DNA of 64,000 nt, taken from assembly GCA_937879875.1 (NCBI GenBank), contig CALFMN010000122.1, positions 52,563-116,562 of the forward strand. Direction: 5' to 3'. Each line of letters begins with the position of its first letter. The first letter of the stretch is position 1. The position numbers and the translations under genes were made by a program. This DNA comes from an uncultured Chloroflexota bacterium (GTDB lineage Bacteria > Chloroflexota > Dehalococcoidia > CAUJGQ01). Below, piece after piece: positions 52,524 to 59,614 of the stretch. The notes beneath the pieces are model-generated. The model searched no databases, was not told the DNA's origin, and worked only from the letters and a program-made list of their open reading frames with translations.

Positions 52524-53504
52524 ATGCTCACGCGAACCGACCAGCCGCTCGATCCGACCCCTGCCTTCAAGGACGCGGCGCGCTCTGCCGAACTGCCCGT
52601 CGTCGAGGTCGAGGGATTGGTGAAGTGCTACGGCAACGTGAGCGCGGTCGATGGCATCGCCTTCGACGTGCGGCGGGGCGAGATCTTCGGCCTGCTCGGC
52701 CCGAACGGCGCCGGCAAGACCACGACGGTCGAAATCCTCGAGGGGCTGCGCGACGCGGACGGCGGCGCAGTGCGCGTGCTCGGCCTCGACGTGCGCCGCG
52801 ACCGCGAGGCGATTAAGCAGCGCATCGGCGTGCAGTTGCAAACGCCATCGCTCTTCCCGCGGCTCAAAGTGCTGGAGTTGCTGCGGCTCTTTGCGCGCTT
52901 CTACCGGCGCTCGCTGCCGCCCGAGCGGCTGATCGCGGACTTCGGCCTCGAAGAGAGCGCGGGCAAGCTGGTGAAGCAGCTCTCCGGCGGCCAGCAGCAG
53001 CGGCTCTCGGTGGCGCTGGCGCTGATCAACGACCCCGAGCTGGTCTTCCTCGACGAGCCGACCAACGGTCTCGATCCGCAGGCGCGCATCAACCTCTGGA
53101 GCGTGGTGCGCGCCTTGCAGGCGCGCGGCGTTACGGTTCTGGTCACCACGCACTACCTCGAGGAAGCAGAGCGGCTCTGCGACCGCGTCGCCATCATCGA
53201 GCGCGGCCGCATCGTGGCGCTTGGCTCACCGCGCGAGCTGATCCGCGAGACGTTCGATGAAAGCGCGGTGCTGTTTCACGCGGAAGGCGCCAGCAGCACG
53301 GAGCTTGCGGCGCTGCCGGCCGTCAGCGCCGCTCACGCCGATGAAGCCGACTGGACGCTCTACAGTACGGATGTGCCCGCCACGATGGCCGGCCTGCTTG
53401 CCTGGGCCGGGCGGCGCAAGCTTCAGATTGAAGGGCTCTCCGTACGCGGCGCCACGCTGGAAGACGTCTTCTTGAAGCTAACCGGGCGGCGGTTTCGGGA
53501 CTAG
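52524..53504 (+). CDS. ABC transporter ATP-binding protein (DrrA-type)
   Basis: This 326-aa ATPase has Walker A GPNGAGKTTTVEIL, signature KQLSGGQQQRLSVALAL, Walker B LVFLDEPTNGLDP and switch His in VTTHYLEEAERL. The C-terminal extension (about 230-326) is typical of ABC-2 exporter ATPases. The ATG at 52524 follows AGGAG. It forms an exporter with the permease gene 92 bp downstream. The substrate could be a drug, lipid or polymer. Confidence 0.93.
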   Translation: MLTRTDQPLDPTPAFKDAARSAELPVVEVEGLVKCYGNVSAVDGIAFDVRRGEIFGLLGPNGAGKTTTVEILEGLRDADGGAVRVLGLDVRRDREAIKQRIGVQLQTPSLFPRLKVLELLRLFARFYRRSLPPERLIADFGLEESAGKLVKQLSGGQQQRLSVALALINDPELVFLDEPTNGLDPQARINLWSVVRALQARGVTVLVTTHYLEEAERLCDRVAIIERGRIVALGSPRELIRETFDESAVLFHAEGASSTELAALPAVSAAHADEADWTLYSTDVPATMAGLLAWAGRRKLQIEGLSVRGATLEDVFLKLTGRRFRD

Positions 53505-53596
53505 CGCTGGTGGTAAAGCTGGCCCGCGCTTGCCGTTCGCCGCGCCGCAGCCGACGCACGCGCCAGTTTTGAAACCATCTGATCAGGAAGCAATCG

Positions 53597-54670
53597 ATGG
53601 CGACCTTCATCGACCTGACGCGTGCCTACCTGCGCTCGTTTTTGCGTGAGCCGTCCGCCGTGGTCTTCTCCTTCGCCATCCCCGTGTTGTTCATCGCGGT
53701 CTTCGGGCTGATCTTCGGGAATCAGGGCACGCCGCATTACGATCTCGGCGTAGTGGTGCCGCAGTCTGGCCCCAACGCCGAGCAGCTCGCGCAGCAACTG
53801 CAACAGGTCTCAATCTTCAAGATTCACCGCGGCGCTCAGCCGGACGAACTGAAGAAGTTGAGCCACGGCGACCGCACGGCCGTGGTGGTCGTCCCGGCGG
53901 CCGTTGACCAGGCGGGCCAGGCCGCCAACGTCGCCGTCTACACCGATCCCTCGAACAGCGCCTCGCGCAGCGTCGTGCTGCCGGTGCTGCGCCAGGTCGT
54001 GGACGGCTTCGACCGCCAGCTCGCCGGGACGCCGGCCCGCGTCACGCTCGAGACGCGCTCCACCAGCGTGCAAAATCTGCGCTACATCGACTATTTGGTG
54101 CCCAGCATTCTCGCCATGTCGCTGATGCAGCTCGGCCTCTATTCGGCGGTGACGCTGGTGACGCAGCGCGAATCGAAGCTCCTGCGCCGGCTGGGCGCGA
54201 CACCGCTGCGCCGCGGTACGCTGGTCGCGAGCCAGGTGGCGCAGCGCGTACTGATCTCCGTCCTGCAGGCGGTGATCCTGATCGGCGTGGGCAAGCTCTT
54301 CTTCCACGTGGACTTCACGCGCGATCTGCCGATGCTGCTGTTCTTTATCGTGCTCGGCACGCTGGCGTTCGTAGCGATGGGCTTCGTCGTCGGCGCCGTG
54401 GCCTCGTCGGCCGAATCGGCGATGCCGCTCGTGCAGTTCATCGCCCTGCCGATGCTCTTCCTCTCCGGCATCTTCTTCGAGATCGACGCCGGCCCGGCCT
54501 TTTTGCAGCCGGTGGCGCGGATCATGCCGCTGACGTATCTGGGCGATGCGCTGCGGCAGTCCACGGTGCACGTCACGGCGCTGAATCCGCTCTGGGTGGA
54601 CGCCGTTGTGCTCGCGGGCTGGCTCGCCGTGAGCTTCGCCGCGTCCGTACGCCTCTTCCGCTGGGAGTGA
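53597..54670 (+). CDS. ABC-2 type permease
   Basis: This 357-aa membrane protein has one N-terminal helix (VVFSFAIPVLFIAVFGLIFG), a large extracytoplasmic domain (about 45-165) and five C-terminal helices ending in the ABC-2 signature region LPMLFLSGIFFEIDAGPAFL. It is the partner of the upstream ATPase. Confidence 0.92.
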   Translation: MATFIDLTRAYLRSFLREPSAVVFSFAIPVLFIAVFGLIFGNQGTPHYDLGVVVPQSGPNAEQLAQQLQQVSIFKIHRGAQPDELKKLSHGDRTAVVVVPAAVDQAGQAANVAVYTDPSNSASRSVVLPVLRQVVDGFDRQLAGTPARVTLETRSTSVQNLRYIDYLVPSILAMSLMQLGLYSAVTLVTQRESKLLRRLGATPLRRGTLVASQVAQRVLISVLQAVILIGVGKLFFHVDFTRDLPMLLFFIVLGTLAFVAMGFVVGAVASSAESAMPLVQFIALPMLFLSGIFFEIDAGPAFLQPVARIMPLTYLGDALRQSTVHVTALNPLWVDAVVLAGWLAVSFAASVRLFRWE

Positions 54671-54787
54671 AGGGGAGGCCGTCTCCGCTGCCGCCCCGGA
54701 GAGCTGGTTAGGCGAGGCAGCGGACGCAGGCCGTAGCCTGTGCCCGCGTCTTTCCGGCAGCTCTCGCCAGGTCGGCTCGCGTGTGCG

Positions 54788-55204
54788 CTATCCTCGCTGC
54801 AGGCCTGCCAGTTCCGGCCGGACCCGCGCGATAAAGTCGGCCACCGCGCTGGCGTCGAAGAAGAACATCTGGGCACGCGCGAACTTGCCGTCTCGCACCC
54901 GATAGAGGCCCAGCACCTGGTCTACGAAGCACTCACCGCCGGGACTCGTCGCCCGCCACTGCCAGAGCACCACCACCTCGTCGCCGCTGGCGCCGATCAC
55001 GCGCGGCTCCATCTCGCGCTCGGCCGGCGTCGGCTGCGGCTCGTCCCACAGTTCTACCCGCTCGGTGCCAAGTGTGGCCATGAGGGCCGGCGGCCAGCGG
55101 AACTCGACCTCGGGATGATACAGCTCGTTCAAGCGTTGTCGGTCGCGTTGCTCGACCGCGCGAAAGGTTTCCAGCACGACCGCGACGTTTTCGTTCGTTC
55201 CCAT
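54788..55204 (-). CDS. SnoaL/NTF2-like protein
   Basis: This 138-aa protein has the NTF2-like cone pattern: VVLETFRAVEQRDRQRLNEL, YHPEVEFRWPP, VVVLWQWRATSPGG and QVLGLYRVRDGKFARAQMF. Function could be ketosteroid-isomerase-like or ligand binding. It is divergent from a TetR gene and a palindrome lies between them, so it is probably its target. Confidence 0.82.
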   Translation of the reverse strand: MGTNENVAVVLETFRAVEQRDRQRLNELYHPEVEFRWPPALMATLGTERVELWDEPQPTPAEREMEPRVIGASGDEVVVLWQWRATSPGGECFVDQVLGLYRVRDGKFARAQMFFFDASAVADFIARVRPELAGLQRG

Positions 55205-55256
55205 GACCAGCTCCTTTCTGCAGCGGGGTCATGATCGGTAGCGATACAGCGCTGCG

Positions 55257-55277
55257 TATGCAACACTGTGCTGCATA
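55257..55277. promoter_or_regulatory. Candidate TetR operator
   Basis: A 21-bp near-perfect palindrome, TATGCA-N9-TGCATA with an inner CAC/GTG pair, lies between the divergent SnoaL-like and TetR genes. Further TATGCA half-sites occur at about 55284 and 55336, the last again followed by ACA. Confidence 0.6.
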
Positions 55278-55355
55278 TCAATCCTATGCAGCCTGCCGGA
55301 GCGCGATCTACACACAACCTCCGCGGCATGCCGCATATGCAACAGAGAGACACAG

Positions 55356-55988
55356 ATGTCGCAGAATCTGGCAGCCGGCGACCTGCGCATCCGGCGTACT
55401 CACCGGGTGTTACGGGCAGCGATGCTCGAGCTCATCGTTGAGAAAGGTTTCGCCGCGACCAGCGTGAGCGACCTCACCGCGCGGGCGATGGTCAACCGCG
55501 CCACGTTCTACCGGCACTATCGAGATAAAGATGATCTCCTGGAGCAGATCATCGCGAACATGCTGGACGAGCTCACACGCAGCGTTGGTCCGGCTGCGCC
55601 ACACGACACCCCCGTGGTGCCACTGAACGAGGCTCTCCGGGCCATGCGGCGGGTGTTTGAGCATGTGGCCGAACACAGCGCACTCTACCGCGCGCTCATG
55701 GGTGCCCGGGGCAGCAGGGCATTCGACGCCCAGGTTCGCGCGTACGTTGAGACGCTGTTGCGCCAGCGCTGGCAGATTGGACGCCGAGGCCGCTCCGTCA
55801 CGGGCATCCCCGAAGACGTCGGCATCGCCTTTTCCACCAGCGCCTTCCTCGGCGCCATGGCCTGGTGGCTCGAATCGGGAATGCCCTATCCGCCGGACCA
55901 AATGGCCGGCTGGCTGGCGGGGCTGTTCGTTCTCGGTCCCGTTCAGGCGGCCGGCTGGAACGTATCTTCTCCTGCCGGCGATTCCTGA
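55356..55988 (+). CDS. TetR/AcrR-family regulator
   Basis: This 210-aa regulator has an N-terminal HTH (RTHRVLRAAMLELIVEKGF, ATSVSDLTARAMVNRATFYRHY, DKDDLL) and a helical ligand domain with WWLESGMPYPPDQMA near the C-terminus. It probably represses itself and the divergent SnoaL-like gene through the palindrome at 55257-55277. The ligand is unknown. Confidence 0.9.
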   Translation: MSQNLAAGDLRIRRTHRVLRAAMLELIVEKGFAATSVSDLTARAMVNRATFYRHYRDKDDLLEQIIANMLDELTRSVGPAAPHDTPVVPLNEALRAMRRVFEHVAEHSALYRALMGARGSRAFDAQVRAYVETLLRQRWQIGRRGRSVTGIPEDVGIAFSTSAFLGAMAWWLESGMPYPPDQMAGWLAGLFVLGPVQAAGWNVSSPAGDS

Positions 55989-56078
55989 CGAACGTCCCAT
56001 GCCTGCGGGCGCCGACCGTGGCCGTCCGCGCGAGCCGATGCATGGAAAGCGACACCGGGACGCCGCGGGGACCGGCGT

Positions 56079-56738
56079 CTATGCGAGCGCGGCCTCCAGC
56101 AGTTCGGTGATCTCCAATACCGTAGCGTCGCGCCAGCCCGCCCAGTAGGGGCTGCTGCGCTGGAACTCGTCGTAGTTGCGGTCCCGCTCGGCGATGGCAG
56201 CCGCTTTCTCTGCCTCTGTCGGGGAGCGGCCGAGCTTTTCCGTGAGCTGGCGCGTGCCGGACGGGCCGAAGATGGGCGAAAGCGCCTCGCGCATCTGGTC
56301 GTTGGCCAGCTTCGGCCGCTCGATCCAGTGCGCGATGTAGCGGTGATCGCTCGTGTAGAAGACGTAAACCGGAATCGACATGAATTCGCCGTTCAGCTTG
56401 AAGCGCTCGGCCGCGTCGAGGTTCTGGTCGCGTTCGAGCACGCGCATCTCCAGGCCCGCCGCGTCCGCGATCCGCTTTGCTACGGGCATGCCGCGATACA
56501 CGTCCGGGCACCAGTCCTCGCCGATCACCAGCAGCTTCGCCGGGCCGTGCGGCCGCGCCGCCAGCGCGCGCAAGCGACCCGCGAGGTCGTCCGCGACGCG
56601 CATCTTCTCGAAGTTGTCGGCGAACTTGTGGCGGTTCTGCTGAATGCTGCCGACGTACTCCTCATACGTCTTCGCGGCGGCGAAGCGTTGGGGCGTTACC
56701 GCGTCCTGATAGGCCTGCCGTTCCTGCTGAGCGACCAT
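56079..56738 (-). CDS. Thioredoxin-like family protein
   Basis: This 219-aa protein has a thioredoxin-like core with LLVIGEDWCPDVYRGMP, a single Cys where thioredoxins have CxxC, then a conserved-looking ERDQNLDAAERF and IPVYVFYTSDHRYIAHW. This matches the Thioredoxin_9-type family rather than a disulfide reductase. The ATG at 56738 behind GGAG is preferred; 56741 and 56801 are alternatives. The redox role is uncertain. Confidence 0.75.
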   Translation of the reverse strand: MVAQQERQAYQDAVTPQRFAAAKTYEEYVGSIQQNRHKFADNFEKMRVADDLAGRLRALAARPHGPAKLLVIGEDWCPDVYRGMPVAKRIADAAGLEMRVLERDQNLDAAERFKLNGEFMSIPVYVFYTSDHRYIAHWIERPKLANDQMREALSPIFGPSGTRQLTEKLGRSPTEAEKAAAIAERDRNYDEFQRSSPYWAGWRDATVLEITELLEAALA

Positions 56739-56895
56739 CATGCTCTCCTTCTCAGGCCAATCGTGCCCGAGTCGCTTTACTTTATACACCATGACCGGCA
56801 TTCTTGCGCCGGCTGCGGTACGCTAGGGCGGGCGACGACATGGCGAACGCGCCCGCGTTCATGCGCTCTTGCGGCGATTCGTCTGGAGGTCGGTG

Positions 56896-57696
56896 ATGGC
56901 GAAGGACTACAGCGCGTACACCCACCTGGTCTGCGAGCGGCCCGAGGCAGGCATCCTCAAGATCACGATCAACAATCCGGAGAGCCTCAACGCGATCGCG
57001 CCGCCGATTCACACCGAGCTGGCGCACATCTGGGCCGATGTGGCCGACGACGAGGAGACGCGCGCCGTGCTGTTCACCGGCGCCGGCCGCGCCTTCTCCG
57101 CCGGCGGGGATGTGCACAATATGCGTGCCACCTGGCGTGAGCGCGACGTCGCACATACCATGCGCGAGGCGAAGCAGATCATCGACCGCATGCTGGATCT
57201 GCCCCAGCCGCTGATCGCATTGGTCAACGGCCACGCCGTCGGCCTCGGCGCCACGCTGGCACTCACCTGCGATGTGGTCTTTGCGGCGGAAGGCGCCAGG
57301 ATCGGCGACCGCCACGTCAACGTCGGGCTCGTCGCCGGTGATGGCGGCGCGCTGATCTGGCCGTTGCTGGTCGGCCCGCACCGCGCGAAGCAGTTTTTGA
57401 TGACGGGCGAGCTGATCGAGGCGCGCGATGCGGCGGCGCTGGGCCTGATCAACAGGACCGTGCCGCCTGAGCAGCTCGAAGCCGAGGGTCTGGCCTTCGC
57501 CCGCACCCTGGCGTCGCTGCCGCCGCTCGCGGTGCAATGGACGAAGCTCTCGATCAACAAAACGCTCAAGCTGATCGCCAACGCCGCCTTCGAGACATCG
57601 CTCGCCTACGAGGGCGCCAGCATGCTCTCGCAGGACCATCTTGAGGCGGTCAGCGCCTTCATCGAGCGCCGCGCGCCAACCTTTACCGGGCGTTAG
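56896..57696 (+). CDS. Enoyl-CoA hydratase/isomerase
   Basis: This 266-aa crotonase-fold enzyme has oxyanion-hole regions in GRAFSAGGDVHNM and ALVNGHAVGLGATLALTCD. VGLVAGDGGALIWPLLVG occupies the place of the catalytic loop; a Glu is replaced by Asp in VAGDGG, so the exact reaction is open. GGAGG precedes the ATG at 56896. Confidence 0.87.
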   Translation: MAKDYSAYTHLVCERPEAGILKITINNPESLNAIAPPIHTELAHIWADVADDEETRAVLFTGAGRAFSAGGDVHNMRATWRERDVAHTMREAKQIIDRMLDLPQPLIALVNGHAVGLGATLALTCDVVFAAEGARIGDRHVNVGLVAGDGGALIWPLLVGPHRAKQFLMTGELIEARDAAALGLINRTVPPEQLEAEGLAFARTLASLPPLAVQWTKLSINKTLKLIANAAFETSLAYEGASMLSQDHLEAVSAFIERRAPTFTGR

Positions 57697-57855
57697 CGGG
57701 GTGCCGCGGCTGACCCGTGCCGGCGCTTTGCTCCCCGATCCCTTCCCGTTCCGTCACCGCACGATCGCCCCAGCTCTCCCAGATGCTTGTCGTACGGAGC
57801 AGATCTGCTTGCCAGCTGGTGATAGGACAACGGGGAGTAGGAGGGCCGCCCTACC

Positions 57856-58299
57856 CTACCTGTCGCGCTTCTCCAGCACCCGCCCGAGCGCGCGGCCCTT
57901 GTCCGGCGTCGGGTCTGCTACGTCACCGTAGATCTCGCGGCCTTCGTGGTCTTGCGGCAGATACTCGGTGATTGGCAGGCCATCTGCAGTCGTAAACAGC
58001 AAGCAATGGCAGTACTTGTAGATCTGCATCTCGTCGCAGGCGCAGATCCAGGTGCGCCGCTTCGCCTCTTCGTCACGCGGCAGATACAGCCCCTCGGGCC
58101 AGCGGCCGTTCGCATCCTTCTCGGGATAGAAGTTGCAGGGACAGATCGGCCGGCCGTAGCGGTCGATGTGCGAGGCGAGGCCTAACACCACGCCTGCCGT
58201 GACCTCCCGCTGCGGGTGCAGGAAAGTGCCCGACTTCTCCGCGAACTTCGCCGCATAGTTCCACATTTTGTCGATCGAAGCCTGTTGCGGCTGCTCCAT
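57856..58299 (-). CDS. Ferredoxin-thioredoxin reductase catalytic-subunit-like (all-Cys)
   Basis: This 147-aa FTR catalytic-subunit (beta) homologue has all six cysteines: C53-P-C55, C86-A-C88 and C97-H-C99, with the typical 8-residue spacing between the last two pairs. By homology C53, C86, C88 and C97 bind the [4Fe-4S] cluster, and C55 and C99 form the redox disulfide that reduces thioredoxin. The insertion between the first two pairs is longer than in cyanobacteria. The ATG at 58299 is preferred over GTG at 58320. A second FTR-like gene is divergent, 190 bp away. Confidence 0.88.
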   Translation of the reverse strand: MEQPQQASIDKMWNYAAKFAEKSGTFLHPQREVTAGVVLGLASHIDRYGRPICPCNFYPEKDANGRWPEGLYLPRDEEAKRRTWICACDEMQIYKYCHCLLFTTADGLPITEYLPQDHEGREIYGDVADPTPDKGRALGRVLEKRDR

Positions 58300-58489
58300 A
58301 CGTTTCCGCCTGCACACCACATGCCGTCCGCGGCGCGACGCACGCCGCCCGCGCCAGCACGATCATCGTCCCGCATCGACGCCGCGGGACTCAAGCCAGG
58401 CTGGATCTGACGAGCGCAACGGCAGGGTTCAGCGTATCCTTGAGGCAAAGGCGACGCGCCGGGAAACGAGCGCCGCATGGAGGTTGCCG

Positions 58490-58990
58490 ATGGCGGATGA
58501 CCTGGGCCTTGAGCCGTTCGACTCCGATCCGCAGCTCGCTGAGCTGCCCGCCGAGCGCATCACGAAGGCCTACGCCGGCGCGAAGCGCATGTCCGAAAAG
58601 TACGTGGAGCGCGGACCGTACGTCTTCTTTCCCGACGCGGTCACCGTCGAGCTGGTGCAGCGTGGGCTGGCGAAGAACGAACTGCTGCACGGCAAGCGCT
58701 ACTGTCCTTGAATGACGATCTCGGGCGACCCGGACGAGGATCGCCTGAAGATCTGTCCGTGTGACAGACATCACGAGGACATCGCCCGCGACGGCTTCTG
58801 CATCTGAATGTTCTTCGTCTCGAGCGAGTTCGCTCGAAAGTACGAGGCCGGCGAAGAGTTCGGCAGCACGCTGGACCAGGTCGTGGAGCACGGCGAGAGC
58901 CTGTTTCCGGCCGTCCACGATCCTGATGCGCAGAAGGAGAGCAAGGCGCAGCGGGCCGAGCGCGCCCGCGAGCGCAGCAGCGACGGCTAA
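58490..58990 (+). CDS. FTR catalytic-subunit homologue with two in-frame TGA (predicted double selenocysteine)
   Basis: Read through two TGA codons, this is a 166-residue protein. GGAGG precedes the ATG at 58490. The FTR motif appears as C72-P-(TGA74), C89-P-C91 and C104-I-(TGA106). The TGA codons (58709-58711, 58805-58807) replace exactly the two residues of the active-site disulfide, while all four cluster ligands remain Cys. The flanks SGDPDEDRLKICPC and MFFVSSEFARKYEAGEEFG read as continuous protein, and all three segments are in one frame. Each TGA is followed by a hairpin. The prediction is a selenoprotein; rivals are nonsense mutation or three coupled ORFs (TGAATG at both junctions). 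selA, selB, selC and selD are not in the window. Confidence 0.8.
58716..58743 (+). promoter_or_regulatory. SECIS-like hairpin after first TGA
   Basis: Starting 5 nt after the first TGA, CGATC (58716-58720) pairs with GATCG (58739-58743). An inner GGG/CCC pair surrounds a CGA loop. Position and size fit a bacterial SECIS, which lies inside the coding region directly after the UGA. Confidence 0.5.
58813..58847 (+). promoter_or_regulatory. SECIS-like hairpin after second TGA
   Basis: Starting 5 nt after the second TGA, CTTCGT pairs with ACGAGG (one wobble) and the inner TCGAGCG pairs perfectly with CGCTCGA around an AGTT loop. The G at the second loop position fits the SelB-binding preference. 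Confidence 0.55.
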
Positions 58991-59020
58991 CGGACGCGCC
59001 GCTGCGTCGAGGTGAGGCCG

Positions 59021-59281
59021 ATGAGCATCTTTTGCCCGCGCTGCGCCTGGCGGCCGCAGCTCTGGTCCCGCTGGCAATGCCGGCCGGGCTGCCTGACGGT
59101 GTGGAACACGTTCGATACCCACGCCCTCTGTCCCGGCTGCCGCAGGCAGTGGCGCGAAACGATGTGCTTCGGTTGCCGCCGCATGTCGCCTCACGTCGAT
59201 TGGTATCATGACGACCTGATGGACGAGATCGACGAGATCGTCCGCGTCGCGAACGAGCGGCCGGATCTGATTCCGGTTTGA
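59021..59281 (+). CDS. Multi-zinc-ribbon protein
   Basis: This 86-aa protein has several paired cysteines: FCPRC, CRPGC, LCPGCRRQW and MCFGCRR, followed by an acidic helix DDLMDEIDEIVRVANERP. It begins at ATG 59021 behind GAGGTGAGG, 30 bp after the FTR-like selenoprotein candidate, and is probably co-transcribed with it. It could be a redox partner, but no rubredoxin motif is complete. Confidence 0.7.
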   Translation: MSIFCPRCAWRPQLWSRWQCRPGCLTVWNTFDTHALCPGCRRQWRETMCFGCRRMSPHVDWYHDDLMDEIDEIVRVANERPDLIPV

Positions 59282-59305
59282 TACGCCGCAACGGTCGGCG
59301 CGGTC

Positions 59306-59503
59306 ATGCAGATCGAGCCCTGCCGCATCTGCGGCGAGCCCGCGCTCGAACGGTACGCCGTGCGCCGCGCGGCTTTGACCGAGATGACGCAGGAGCGGCG
59401 GCGCGTGCCGCTCTGCGAGCCGCACCGCAGATGGCTTGAGCGGGCAGGTCTGCGCGGCCGCACCATGCCGGATGGCTCGATCTGGTGGTTGGCTGAGCCC
59501 TGA
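59306..59503 (+). CDS. Small CxxC/CxxH zinc protein
   Basis: This 65-aa protein has CRICGEPALE near the N-terminus and PLCEPHRRWLE in the second half, together a likely single zinc site of the treble-clef kind. It follows the multi-zinc-ribbon gene by 24 bp on the same strand. No function is recognised. Confidence 0.6.
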   Translation: MQIEPCRICGEPALERYAVRRAALTEMTQERRRVPLCEPHRRWLERAGLRGRTMPDGSIWWLAEP

Positions 59504-59614
59504 AGCGCGACTACACTACGGAATTGCCGGGCAGCGTCCCGACGCCCCGCCGGCGCTCGCCAGAGCGTCGTTCGCATTCCCGTCAGCACCACGAGCAACG
59601 AGAGGGCAGGCGCC

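Noticed and set aside
58490..58711. FTR-like gene as a simple 73-aa protein
   Set aside because: Ending at the first TGA would leave only one cluster cysteine and lose the rest of a recognisable, in-frame FTR domain.
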